From positions 43,923-107,922 of the forward strand of contig CANKBS010000011.1 of NCBI GenBank assembly GCA_947480015.1: DNA of 64,000 bases, read 5' to 3'. Shown in pieces: positions 50,415 through 59,177 of the stretch (position 1 is its first letter; each line of letters opens with the position of its first letter). Origin of the DNA: Sphingobacteriaceae bacterium (lineage in GTDB: Bacteria > Bacteroidota > Bacteroidia > B-17B0 > Aurantibacillaceae). The translations under genes and the position numbers were made by a program. The notes below the pieces were generated by a model, which saw nothing but the letters and a program-made list of their open reading frames with translations, ran no database searches and was not told the DNA's origin.

Positions 50415-52403
50415 TTATTTGGCAGGCGCCACTTCTTTTGGAAAATTAGTGCCTAAACTAAATTGAATGGGTACCGTGCTATTTGCTGCTGATACACGCA
50501 CGTAACCTTGCATTTCCTGATGTAGGGCGCTGCAAAAGTCAGTACAATAAATTGGAATGATGCCAACGCGGTCAGGGGTCCATTTTAAGGTTTGTGTTTC
50601 GCCCGGCATAATCAATAATTCGGCATTAGCCGCACCTTTAATGGCGAAACCATGAGGCACATCCCAATCCTGTTCGAGGTTGGTTACATGGAAATACACT
50701 TCATCGCCTAACTTAATTCCTTCAATATTATCGGGAGCAAAGTGAGAACGAATAGCGGTCATATAAACATGAACTTTATTTCCTTCACGTACTACTTTTG
50801 ATTGCCCTTCGCCATTCGTAACATAAGGATGTTTGTTTTCGGCGATTTTAAATATTTTAGTCTGATTTTTTCTAATCAGCTCGGCCGGTGCAGCTTGCGC
50901 GTAGTGCGGTTCACCAATGGTAGGGAAATCGAGGATCATTTCCATTTTATCGCCACTGATATCAAATAACTGTGCGCTTTGAGCTAACTCAGGTCCTGTT
51001 GGTAAGTAACGATCTTTGGTGATCTTATTGTAAGCAATTAAGTATTTACCGAATGGATTTTTACTGTCTCCACCAGGAATACATAAGTGACCAACCGAAT
51101 AAAAAGTTGGAACGCGATCCAATACTTTTAAATCTTTAATGTTCCATTTTACTACTTCTGACGAAACAAAGAAAGTAGTATAAGCATTTCCTTTACCATC
51201 AAATTCAGTGTGCAGAGGTCCAAGTCCCGGTTTTTTAACTTCACCGTATAATGCAGCTTCGTATTTAATTACGTTGATGCCTTCAAATTGTCCGTCATAT
51301 GCTTTGTCGGCAATGGCTTTCTGTAATTTGTCAAAACTAAATACCGGAATTAAAGCAGCCAATTTACCACTACCAACAATGAATTCACCTGATGGATCAA
51401 CATCACAACCGTGAGGTGATTTTGGGCAAGGTATCATGTAACAGATGTCGGCAAATTCTTTGGTGTCTAACACCAATACTTCTGTTCTAATTTCTGAAGT
51501 AGCTGTATGAGTGGATTCATTATAGATGTTGTGCGCATATTTAACTGCGGTTTTTTTACCTTTTCCTGCTTTAATATACTCTTCGGCTTTTTTCCAGTTC
51601 ACAGCCATAATAAAATCTTTGTCTTTTTGTGAAGCGTTAACTTCTAAAAGCGTATTGGCTTGTTCGGTGTTATAACACGAGAAGAAAAACCAGCCATGTG
51701 ATTTACCTTTACCGGCGTGACTTAAGTCGAAGTTAACACCGGGACATTCCAATTGGAAGGCAATGTCCATGTTTCCCTTTTCTTTACCCACACTAATAAA
51801 GCTTAAATAACCTTTAAAGTTTTGTTTGTAAGTATTAATAGGCACATCGCCATTGGCATTATCGGAAGGCACACTAAAACGTGTTCCGGCAACGACATAC
51901 TCGGTGTTTTCGGTAATGAAAGGAGACGAGTGATTACCTGCAGAGTTTGGTAATTCAATGATCTCAGCCGTACGGAAAGTCTTAAGGTCAATACGCGCTA
52001 CACGTGGCGTGTTGTTCGCATTACCAAATACCCAACGTCCGTCAACTTCACCATTGGTTTGTGACATTTCGGTGTGGTGTAAATCATCCCATGGAATAAA
52101 ACCATGTGAGGTATTTAACATCGGTTTTGTTTCTTCACTATAACCCCAGCCTTTTTCAGGGTCTACTGCAAAAACAGGAATTACGCGTAACAAACGACCG
52201 CTAGGTAAACCATAGCAACTCATTTGCCCACTAAAACCACCGCTCACAAAATTGTAAAACTCATCGTATTTACCGGGAGCCACGTAGGCTTTAATACCGG
52301 CGTTTCCGCTTACGGCATCACTTGCATTTTTTGGTTTACAGCCTTGTATGGCTGCTATAGCCAGTAAACTGCCGACTGCAAGGGTTAACATGTTTTTTTT
52401 CAT
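50415..52403 (-). CDS. nosZ: Nitrous-oxide reductase, clade II
   Basis: A 662 aa copper enzyme that reduces N2O to N2. The signal peptide lacks twin arginines and ends at Cys22 (AIQGCKPK), so it is a Sec-exported, probably lipidated clade II form. The CuZ His ligands begin with DDLHHTEM and further with SPHGCDVDPSG. The CuA site is CTDFCSALHQEM near residue 620. The length is normal. It lies 53 bp after a monoheme cytochrome c that has a Crp/Fnr-type promoter, and before nosL, nosD, nosF and nosY. Clade II enzymes usually have high affinity and occur in organisms without nir. Confidence 0.97.
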   Translation of the reverse strand: MKKNMLTLAVGSLLAIAAIQGCKPKNASDAVSGNAGIKAYVAPGKYDEFYNFVSGGFSGQMSCYGLPSGRLLRVIPVFAVDPEKGWGYSEETKPMLNTSHGFIPWDDLHHTEMSQTNGEVDGRWVFGNANNTPRVARIDLKTFRTAEIIELPNSAGNHSSPFITENTEYVVAGTRFSVPSDNANGDVPINTYKQNFKGYLSFISVGKEKGNMDIAFQLECPGVNFDLSHAGKGKSHGWFFFSCYNTEQANTLLEVNASQKDKDFIMAVNWKKAEEYIKAGKGKKTAVKYAHNIYNESTHTATSEIRTEVLVLDTKEFADICYMIPCPKSPHGCDVDPSGEFIVGSGKLAALIPVFSFDKLQKAIADKAYDGQFEGINVIKYEAALYGEVKKPGLGPLHTEFDGKGNAYTTFFVSSEVVKWNIKDLKVLDRVPTFYSVGHLCIPGGDSKNPFGKYLIAYNKITKDRYLPTGPELAQSAQLFDISGDKMEMILDFPTIGEPHYAQAAPAELIRKNQTKIFKIAENKHPYVTNGEGQSKVVREGNKVHVYMTAIRSHFAPDNIEGIKLGDEVYFHVTNLEQDWDVPHGFAIKGAANAELLIMPGETQTLKWTPDRVGIIPIYCTDFCSALHQEMQGYVRVSAANSTVPIQFSLGTNFPKEVAPAK

Positions 52404-52456
52404 AATGAATTGTTTTTGTTTTTTCGTTTATATTGACCCCTTTAAACCGGGGCAAA

Positions 52457-52939
52457 TTATTTTACGCCATCGTTTTTGCGCATGTATTCTAATATATTTC
52501 GCGCTTCGGTATCGGTTAAACTTTGATTTGGCATACGCACCAAACAAAGTTCCAACATGGCTTGCGCTTCAGGATCTTTGTCAATCATTGGATCGGGATT
52601 GGTTATAAAGTTCATGATCCACTCCGGTTTTCTTCTTTGTGTAACACCTTTCCAACCCGGACCAACTAATTTTTCTTCTGTGGATTTATGGCAGGAAGTA
52701 CATTTTACAGCAGCAATGCTTTCACCCAAGCTAACCGAGGCTTCATCAAGCGTTGGTTTTAGCGTTAAATTTTCAGGCGTCCATTTTCCTTCTCCACGTT
52801 TAGGGTCATATTTTTCGGCATCCGGCACCATGCTTTTTGGCGCTTCTCCATTTGCACTTTGTGCCGATGGATCACTTCCGCCACAAGCGGTAGCAAGCAG
52901 AATAACAGACATTGAGAGAATTGCAGCAATTTTTTTCAT
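52457..52939 (-). CDS. Monoheme cytochrome c lipoprotein upstream of nosZ
   Basis: A 160 aa lipoprotein with Cys19 in LLATACGGS and a heme motif CTSCH. A Met ligand is likely in VRMPNQSLTD. The middle contains the GPGWKGVTQRRKPEW block often seen with clade II nos clusters. It is the probable electron donor to NosZ. It is first in the nos operon. Confidence 0.88.
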   Translation of the reverse strand: MKKIAAILSMSVILLATACGGSDPSAQSANGEAPKSMVPDAEKYDPKRGEGKWTPENLTLKPTLDEASVSLGESIAAVKCTSCHKSTEEKLVGPGWKGVTQRRKPEWIMNFITNPDPMIDKDPEAQAMLELCLVRMPNQSLTDTEARNILEYMRKNDGVK

Positions 52940-52971
52940 AGAGGTTTTTCGTTTTTTTTAATTTAACAATA

Positions 52972-53014
52972 CAAAGGTTGACATATTAACAGAATTTCTT
53001 TATGACTAAGGTCA
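52972..53014 (-). promoter_or_regulatory. Crp/Fnr-type site and promoter of the nos operon
   Basis: TGACTAAGGTCA (53003-53014) and, on the minus strand, AACCTTTG (52979-52972, one mismatch to TAnnTTTG). The centre is 36.5 bp from the box end. The cytochrome ATG is at 52939. Confidence 0.7.
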
Positions 53015-53110
53015 TAATCAAAAAGAAGTTTTGAATGAAATAAAAGTAAAGATTTAATTCATCAATGGTAGTTATTTATGAATTTAAAATATAGGACTCA
53101 TTTATCTGAA

Positions 53111-55534
53111 TTAAAAGGATTTAGTTGAGCGCAATTTACGGGCAAAAAAGGCACTCATGGAAGTGGTGTAAAGCACGATCGAAATTGTACTTACAGGCAT
53201 TAGAATTGCTGCTATTACAGGAGAAAGTTCACCCTGAACAGCATAATAATTACCCACAATGTTGTATAAAATTGAAATAGTAAAACTGCCGTAAATAATT
53301 CGTTTTTCTTTTTTGCAATAATCCAGCATCAATTTTAATTTAGAGAATTGACGACCATCCAAAATGGCATCACAACCCGGCGAAAAATTATTTACATCAT
53401 CTGTAATAGCAATCCCAACATTACTTTGTTGTAAGGCTCCGGCATCATTCAAACCGTCTCCCAACATGATCACTTTATGTCCTGAAGCCTGTAATTGTTT
53501 GATGTAATCGAGTTTTTGCTGGGGATGTTTGTTAAAAAGGATCTCCGGTTCATGACCAAATAATTCGCGCAATTTCTGCTCTTCCGAATCATTATCTCCT
53601 GAAATTAAAGCTAGTTTATAATGTGGTTTTAACGAAGAAATAACGTGTTCAATGCCGTCACGATATTTGGTTTTAATCACATAACAGCCTAAAATGTCCA
53701 TGTTTATGGAAATATAAACCTTACTGCCATCTCCAGGATGAAAGTTTTTTACACCGGTTACAAATTCTACCGAACCTAGTTTAATATGTTCGCCATTCAC
53801 CACGGCCGAACTTCCTTTTCCTTTTTCTTCCACATAATTTTTTACCGAAAGTGTTTTCTGAAAGGGTAAATAATCAACAATGGCTTTACTTAAGGGATGA
53901 TTGGATTGATTGGCCAGCGAACGAATTAACTGTTGCTGATAAGCACTTATTTCACTTCCCACAAAATGCAAACTCGATTCACCTTGTAAACTGAGTGTGC
54001 CCGTTTTATCAAAAACAATGGTATTGGCTTCCGAAATTTCTTCCAATACCCCGGCATTCTTCACAAACAAATCAGAACCCTGCAATTTAGCCAGCATGCT
54101 GCCATTGGTGAAGGTTGCAGAAAGTAAAAGGGCGCATGGACAAGCTACAATTAAAATAGCTGTTACTGCAGGCCAGATTTTACTTGGGTCGTGACTATTC
54201 CAATACCAAGCCGTTGTTATGGCAATACCAAATAAAATGTATGTGAAATAACGGCTCACCGCATGCACAAACGACACCTTCTTTTTTTCTCTTTCTTTTT
54301 TAAAGACATCGTTGTTCCAAAGTTGTGTTAAATAACTTTGCGAAACTTCCTTAATCACTTCCAGTTCAATGGCACCCCCTATTTGTTTACCACCGGCGTA
54401 AATTATTTCACCAATGCCTTTTTCAGAAGGAAGCGATTCGCCGGTAACAAAACTGTAATCAATATTGGCTTTTCCTAAAAATAAAATACCATCAGCAGGA
54501 ATAATTTCGTGACTGTGAATACGCAACCGATCGCCTTTTTTGATGGAAGATACCGCCACCTGGCTTTCTTCGCCTTCGTTGCCCAGCAAAGTAACGCCAA
54601 TTGGAAAATAGGACGTATAGTCGCGATCGAAGGTGAGCGTTTGATAGGTTTTGTCTTGAAAGAAACGCCCGATTAACATAAAAAACACAATGCCACTCAT
54701 CGAATCAAAATAGCCGGCACCGGTTCCGGAGGTGATTTCGTAAACACTGCGTACAAAGGCAATTAAGATAGCCAGCGCAATGGGCGCATCAATATTCAGA
54801 AACTTTTGTTTTAAACTTTTGTAAGCCGATATAAAAAATTCGTTTGCACAATAAAAAAACACAGGCATGGCTAATAATAAATTTAAATAGCCAAACATGT
54901 TTTTAAGGGTTGTTTCCTCAATTAAACCCGATGAAAAGTATTCCGGAAAACTAAACATCATAATGTTTCCAAAACAAAATCCTGCCACGCCAATTTTATA
55001 AATTTTAGACCGGTCGTATTTTTTTACTTTCGAACTGTCCATATCGTGCAAACTTACATGAGGCTCATAACCCAAACTGGTTAAGAGTTCGGCTAATTTG
55101 CGCACCGATATGTTATCTTCTTCAAAAACAACCGTGATCTCTTTCTTCAAAAAGTTAACAGTTGATTTTACAACACCTTTATTTAATTTGGGCAATTGTT
55201 CTAAAAGCCAAATACAACTACTGCAGTGCATTTGGGGTAAATAAAAACAAATGTGTTTTTGGGTGCCTTCAGCAAAATGAACCAGTTTATCAATAATCTC
55301 CTTATTATCGAGAAAGGCGAATTTCCCTTCACGCACTTTTATTTTTTGACTGATGCCCGGGTTTTTGTCAATGTCGTAGTATTCGCAAAGGCCATTTTGA
55401 TTGAGAATCTCAAACACCATTTTACAACCCTGACAGCAAAAATGTTTCTCATGCGCCTCAATATGCTCTTCTTTACAGTCCTCCCCGCAATGGTAACAAC
55501 TTGTTTTAGTGTGAGTTTCAGTAGGTGATTTCAT
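53111..55534 (-). CDS. ccoI: CcoI/FixI-type copper P1B-ATPase
   Basis: An 807 aa heavy-metal P-type ATPase. The N-terminus has a Cys-rich zinc-ribbon-like region (CYHCGEDC, then CCQGCKM), followed by an HMA-like domain with HCSSC. The metal site is CPC in VACPCALLL, the phosphorylated Asp is in FDKTGTLS, and GDGLNDAGAL is the hinge. These features match the CcoI/CopA2 pumps that move Cu(I) out of the cytoplasm to load cbb3 oxidase. The ATG at 55534 was chosen over a TTG at 55552. TAATTTTG at 55557-55550 is a -7 candidate. It diverges from pdxH. Confidence 0.93.
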   Translation of the reverse strand: MKSPTETHTKTSCYHCGEDCKEEHIEAHEKHFCCQGCKMVFEILNQNGLCEYYDIDKNPGISQKIKVREGKFAFLDNKEIIDKLVHFAEGTQKHICFYLPQMHCSSCIWLLEQLPKLNKGVVKSTVNFLKKEITVVFEEDNISVRKLAELLTSLGYEPHVSLHDMDSSKVKKYDRSKIYKIGVAGFCFGNIMMFSFPEYFSSGLIEETTLKNMFGYLNLLLAMPVFFYCANEFFISAYKSLKQKFLNIDAPIALAILIAFVRSVYEITSGTGAGYFDSMSGIVFFMLIGRFFQDKTYQTLTFDRDYTSYFPIGVTLLGNEGEESQVAVSSIKKGDRLRIHSHEIIPADGILFLGKANIDYSFVTGESLPSEKGIGEIIYAGGKQIGGAIELEVIKEVSQSYLTQLWNNDVFKKEREKKKVSFVHAVSRYFTYILFGIAITTAWYWNSHDPSKIWPAVTAILIVACPCALLLSATFTNGSMLAKLQGSDLFVKNAGVLEEISEANTIVFDKTGTLSLQGESSLHFVGSEISAYQQQLIRSLANQSNHPLSKAIVDYLPFQKTLSVKNYVEEKGKGSSAVVNGEHIKLGSVEFVTGVKNFHPGDGSKVYISINMDILGCYVIKTKYRDGIEHVISSLKPHYKLALISGDNDSEEQKLRELFGHEPEILFNKHPQQKLDYIKQLQASGHKVIMLGDGLNDAGALQQSNVGIAITDDVNNFSPGCDAILDGRQFSKLKLMLDYCKKEKRIIYGSFTISILYNIVGNYYAVQGELSPVIAAILMPVSTISIVLYTTSMSAFFARKLRSTKSF

Positions 55535-55602
55535 ATTATCAATGTGGAACAAAATTATTTTTTACTGGCCTAAAGTGCGCTGATGATTCTCAAGACCCCA
55601 CC

Positions 55603-55645
55603 TGATATAAGTCAGTTTTGCTTGTCTTTGAATAGGTTAAGTTTG
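55603..55645 (+). promoter_or_regulatory. Crp/Fnr-type site and promoter of pdxH
   Basis: TGATATAAGTCA (55603-55614) and TAAGTTTG (55638-55645), a full -7 match; the centre is 36.5 bp from the box end. The site lies 58 bp from the -7 candidate of the divergent ccoI gene and may act on both. Confidence 0.7.
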
Positions 55646-55673
55646 TGCTTAATTAAATCCATCGTTTCAAAAC

Positions 55674-56339
55674 ATGAATACTACTACCCCTTTACTCAAT
55701 ACAATCCTAGATGGTATTCGTAAAGATTATACGAAGGGAAATTTAAATGAAGATACGGTAAATGAAGATCCTTTCCAACAGTTTGAGTTTTGGTTAAAGG
55801 AGGCTATTGATGGAGGCAATCATCACGCCAATGCCATGACCCTTTCAACAGTAGATAGTGCCTTACAGCCTGATTCGCGCGTGGTTTTACTAAAAGACAT
55901 AAGTGAAGGCGGCTTCACTTTTTTTACCAATTATACCAGTAAAAAAGCGCACGATATGGTGAGTCATCCCAAAGCCAGTTTGCTTTTTTTCTGGAGTGAA
56001 ATGGAACGTCAAATACGAATTCAGGGAGTTATAAAACGTTTATCTGAAAAGGCTTCGGATGAGTATTTTGAAACAAGACCCTATGAGAGTAAAGTGGGAG
56101 CATTAGCCTCCAAACAAAGTCAAAAAATTGCTTCACGGGCTATTTTAGAAGAATTGTATGCCGAAAAACTAAAAGAAGTTGAAAATAAAAGCATTGTTCG
56201 TCCTGCTAATTGGGGCGGCTATGTCCTCATCCCCTCTAAAATCGAGTTCTGGCAAGGTCGACCAAGCCGCTTGCATGACCGTATTTGTTTTACGCTTCAA
56301 CAAAATAAAATCTGGCAAATTGAACGCCTCATGCCCTAA
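55674..56339 (+). CDS. pdxH: Pyridoxamine/pyridoxine 5'-phosphate oxidase
   Basis: An FMN enzyme of 221 aa that makes PLP. Family blocks are NAMTLSTVDSALQPDSRVVLLKD, GFTFFTNYTSKKAHD, the RQIRIQG FMN segment and the C-terminal WGGYVLIPSKIEFWQGRPSRLHDR. The length is normal. It uses oxygen as acceptor in known cases, so control by a Crp/Fnr-type site is notable. The PLP would serve hemN-operon decarboxylase, tryptophanase and tyrosine phenol-lyase. The desaturase follows 41 bp later. Confidence 0.93.
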   Translation: MNTTTPLLNTILDGIRKDYTKGNLNEDTVNEDPFQQFEFWLKEAIDGGNHHANAMTLSTVDSALQPDSRVVLLKDISEGGFTFFTNYTSKKAHDMVSHPKASLLFFWSEMERQIRIQGVIKRLSEKASDEYFETRPYESKVGALASKQSQKIASRAILEELYAEKLKEVENKSIVRPANWGGYVLIPSKIEFWQGRPSRLHDRICFTLQQNKIWQIERLMP

Positions 56340-56380
56340 TGTAATTAGGTTGTAATAATAAGTTAACAAAACACACATTT

Positions 56381-57457
56381 ATGATAACAATAAGATTCGA
56401 CAACAAAAACAAATCAGAGCGTGAATTCGTCTCCACGCTTCGACAAAAGGTGAACGCCTATTTTAAAGAAAACAATATTTCAACCAAAGCCAATACAAAA
56501 ATGGTCATCAAATCCATTTTACTGATTGCCACTTATTTGGTTCCTTTTGTTTTGGTGTTAAGCATTCCAATGAATTATTGGATGGCTCTGGCCTGCGTAA
56601 CGGTTATGGGCATAGGTATTGCAGGGGTAGGCATGGGCGTGATGCACGATGCATGTCACGGCGCTTATTCGCGTCATCATTGGGTAAATAATATATTGTC
56701 AGGCACGCTTTATTTATTGGGAAGCAATGTACTTAACTGGAAGATCCAACACAATGTGTTGCATCATACCTATACCAATATTTCGGGGTATGATGAAGAC
56801 ATTGATAACAAAGGCCCCATTCGTCTAGCCGAACAAATGCCTTTGAAAAAAATCCACCGTTTTCAATTCATTTATGCCTTTTTCTTTTATGGTTTAATGA
56901 CCATTGTGATGTTAACGAATGACTTTATTCGCTTGAAACGCTATGCCAAAATGGGCTTGGTGCAAAGTCAGGATAAAAAAATAAATGCAGAGTTTACCAA
57001 AATGCTTATCCGTAAAACACTTTACCTTACCGTTGTGTTTGGTCTGCCTCTATGGCTAACCTCTTTTAATTTCTGGCAAGTGTTTCTTGGGTTTTTTATC
57101 ATGCACTGGGTTGCCAGTATTATTTTGAGCTTGGTGTTTCAGATGGCCCATGTGGTTGAAGGTGCTGATCAACCGGAGTCACAAAAAGAAATTCCCAGCG
57201 AATGGCATGTACATCAATTACGCACCACCAGCGATTTTGCCCGTAACAATAAATTTTTAAGTTGGTATGTAGGTGGTCTCAATTTTCAAATCGAACATCA
57301 TTTGTTTCCGGGAATCTGTCATATTCATTATAAAAAATTAGCGCCTATTGTTGAACAAACCGCTAAAGAATACGGCATCCCTTATAATCTGAAACCGTCT
57401 TTCCGTGCAGCCCTCCTGTCGCATGTGCATCGTTTAAAAGACCTAGGACAGCATTAG
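56381..57457 (+). CDS. Membrane fatty acid desaturase
   Basis: A 358 aa di-iron acyl desaturase. His boxes are HDACHGAYSRHH, HNVLHHTYTN and QIEHHLFPG; the Gln-containing third box is typical of front-end (delta-5/6-type) enzymes, but no cytochrome b5 domain is present. Four hydrophobic segments are seen. It introduces double bonds into membrane lipids and needs oxygen. It probably shares a transcript with pdxH. Confidence 0.9.
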   Translation: MITIRFDNKNKSEREFVSTLRQKVNAYFKENNISTKANTKMVIKSILLIATYLVPFVLVLSIPMNYWMALACVTVMGIGIAGVGMGVMHDACHGAYSRHHWVNNILSGTLYLLGSNVLNWKIQHNVLHHTYTNISGYDEDIDNKGPIRLAEQMPLKKIHRFQFIYAFFFYGLMTIVMLTNDFIRLKRYAKMGLVQSQDKKINAEFTKMLIRKTLYLTVVFGLPLWLTSFNFWQVFLGFFIMHWVASIILSLVFQMAHVVEGADQPESQKEIPSEWHVHQLRTTSDFARNNKFLSWYVGGLNFQIEHHLFPGICHIHYKKLAPIVEQTAKEYGIPYNLKPSFRAALLSHVHRLKDLGQH

Positions 57458-57533
57458 TTGACTGTTTATGTTTATCTTTATGTATGAGACAGAAGCTCCT
57501 TTCTGTCTTTGAGAATTGTATTAACTACTCGTT

Positions 57534-58937
57534 ATGAAAATAAAATTTATTGGTGCAACCGAAAGCGTAACAGGAAGCAGACATTTGCTAATGACCGATA
57601 AAGGCAAACAGATTTTATTGGATTGTGGTTTATATCAAGGTTTAGGCAAAGAAACCCAACAACTTAACCGCGATTTAGGGCTGGATGCTAAAAAAATAGA
57701 GGCAGTAATATTGTCGCATGCACACGTTGACCATTCAGGAAATTTACCAAGTTTGGTGAAGCAAGGGTTTAAAGGAAAAATTTACTGCACACCTGCTACT
57801 TTTGATGTTTGCGAAATACTTCTGCTAGACAGTGCGCACATTCACGAAAGTGATGTGAGTTATATTAATAAACGCCGTCAAAGAAAGGGACTGCCCAACA
57901 TAGAACCTCTTTATACGGTTGCTGATGCAGAGAAGTGTTTAAAACAGTTCAGGCCGGTTACGTTTGAAACTAAGTTTCAGATTAACGACGAGGTATCCTT
58001 CACATTTACCGAAAATGGCCATATTATTGGCAGCGCAGCTATTAGTATTCAAATAAACGAAAAACAAAAACTAACCCGTTTAACCTTTACGGGGGATATT
58101 GGCCGGTATACCGATCCTTTATTAAAAGCACCAAAACCATTTCCTCAGGCCGATTATATTATTTGTGAATCGACCTATGGCAACCGATTGCACGACAGTT
58201 TGGAAGATTCGGAAAAACGTTTGTTGGATGTGGTACTTAAAACCTGTATTGAGAAAAAAGGCAGACTTGTTATCCCCGCCTTTAGTTTAGGGCGCACTCA
58301 GGAAATCTTATTTCTTCTTGATAAATTAAAAAACAAAAATTTACTGCCTTCTATAAAAATATTTGTCGATAGTCCGCTTTCAAAAAAAGCAACCGAGATT
58401 GTCAGAAATCATCCCGAAAGTTTTAATGAGGAATTAAAAATGTATTTAAAAACCGATCCCGATCCTTTTGGCTTTCACAATCTTAACTACATTCAGGATG
58501 CCGAAGAATCAAAAGCCTTGAACTATCTAAAAGAACCCTGCATCATTATTTCGGCCAGCGGTATGGGCGATGCTGGCAGGGTAAAACACCACATCGCCAA
58601 CGCGATTGGAGATAAAAAAAACACCGTTCTGATAACCGGTTATTGCGCGCCTAACACCTTGGGCGCCGCTTTAGCAAAAGGCGATGCACGTGTACATATT
58701 TACGGCGATTATTTTGATGTTAAAGCAGAAGTACAAGCCATTTTATCACTGAGTGCTCATGCCGATTATAAGGGCATGATTCAATTTTTAAATTGTCAGG
58801 ATAAAACCACAGTTAAAACAATTTTTTTGGTGCATGGTGAAGCAGAGGCGAAATCAGCTTTCAGAGAACATTTATTGGAAGACGGATTTAAGAATGCGCT
58901 CATTCCAGATAAAGACGAGATTTATTCGCTCGATTAA
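57534..58937 (+). CDS. MBL-fold/beta-CASP RNA-processing hydrolase
   Basis: A 467 aa protein with a metallo-beta-lactamase fold: HAHVDH at 62-67 binds the two metals, GDIGRY and ESTYGNRLH follow. The beta-CASP part has IPAFSLGRTQEILFLL, SASGMGDAGRVKHH and HADYKGM. Bacterial members of this CPSF-like family act as RNA exo- or endonucleases. It lies 76 bp after the desaturase and next to an ATP-cone nuclease, though on opposite strands. Confidence 0.9.
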   Translation: MKIKFIGATESVTGSRHLLMTDKGKQILLDCGLYQGLGKETQQLNRDLGLDAKKIEAVILSHAHVDHSGNLPSLVKQGFKGKIYCTPATFDVCEILLLDSAHIHESDVSYINKRRQRKGLPNIEPLYTVADAEKCLKQFRPVTFETKFQINDEVSFTFTENGHIIGSAAISIQINEKQKLTRLTFTGDIGRYTDPLLKAPKPFPQADYIICESTYGNRLHDSLEDSEKRLLDVVLKTCIEKKGRLVIPAFSLGRTQEILFLLDKLKNKNLLPSIKIFVDSPLSKKATEIVRNHPESFNEELKMYLKTDPDPFGFHNLNYIQDAEESKALNYLKEPCIIISASGMGDAGRVKHHIANAIGDKKNTVLITGYCAPNTLGAALAKGDARVHIYGDYFDVKAEVQAILSLSAHADYKGMIQFLNCQDKTTVKTIFLVHGEAEAKSAFREHLLEDGFKNALIPDKDEIYSLD

Positions 58938-59177
58938 AGTTTAAACAGGCCGCTTTTTTTATGGGTGAGTTCAAAATTAGTGGCGGCATCATCTTTTAAT
59001 GTCTCCAATATAATTGGGTCTCCTTGTAAACCATTAATCCGCAAAACACCTTCACCATTAAGCCATTACTCATTAATAGGAGCCCTTATGATTTTTCTGC
59101 AAGGAGTTTCATTTGATAAATAGAGGATATTATTGCCAGGACAAAGAACAACACCGATGAATAGAACGCGACTTGAA
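58938..59177 (-). pseudogene. Possible decayed coding remnant
   Basis: On the minus strand one frame reads NGEGVLRINGLQGDPIILE and on to a stop at 58935-58937 (about 42 residues), but it is opened by an in-frame TAA near 59063; the same frame upstream reads VLCPGNNILYLSNETPCRK. A second frame gives a good membrane segment (AFYSSVLFFVLAIISSIY). No intact gene or known family was recognised. It may be the remains of one or two genes. Confidence 0.3.
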
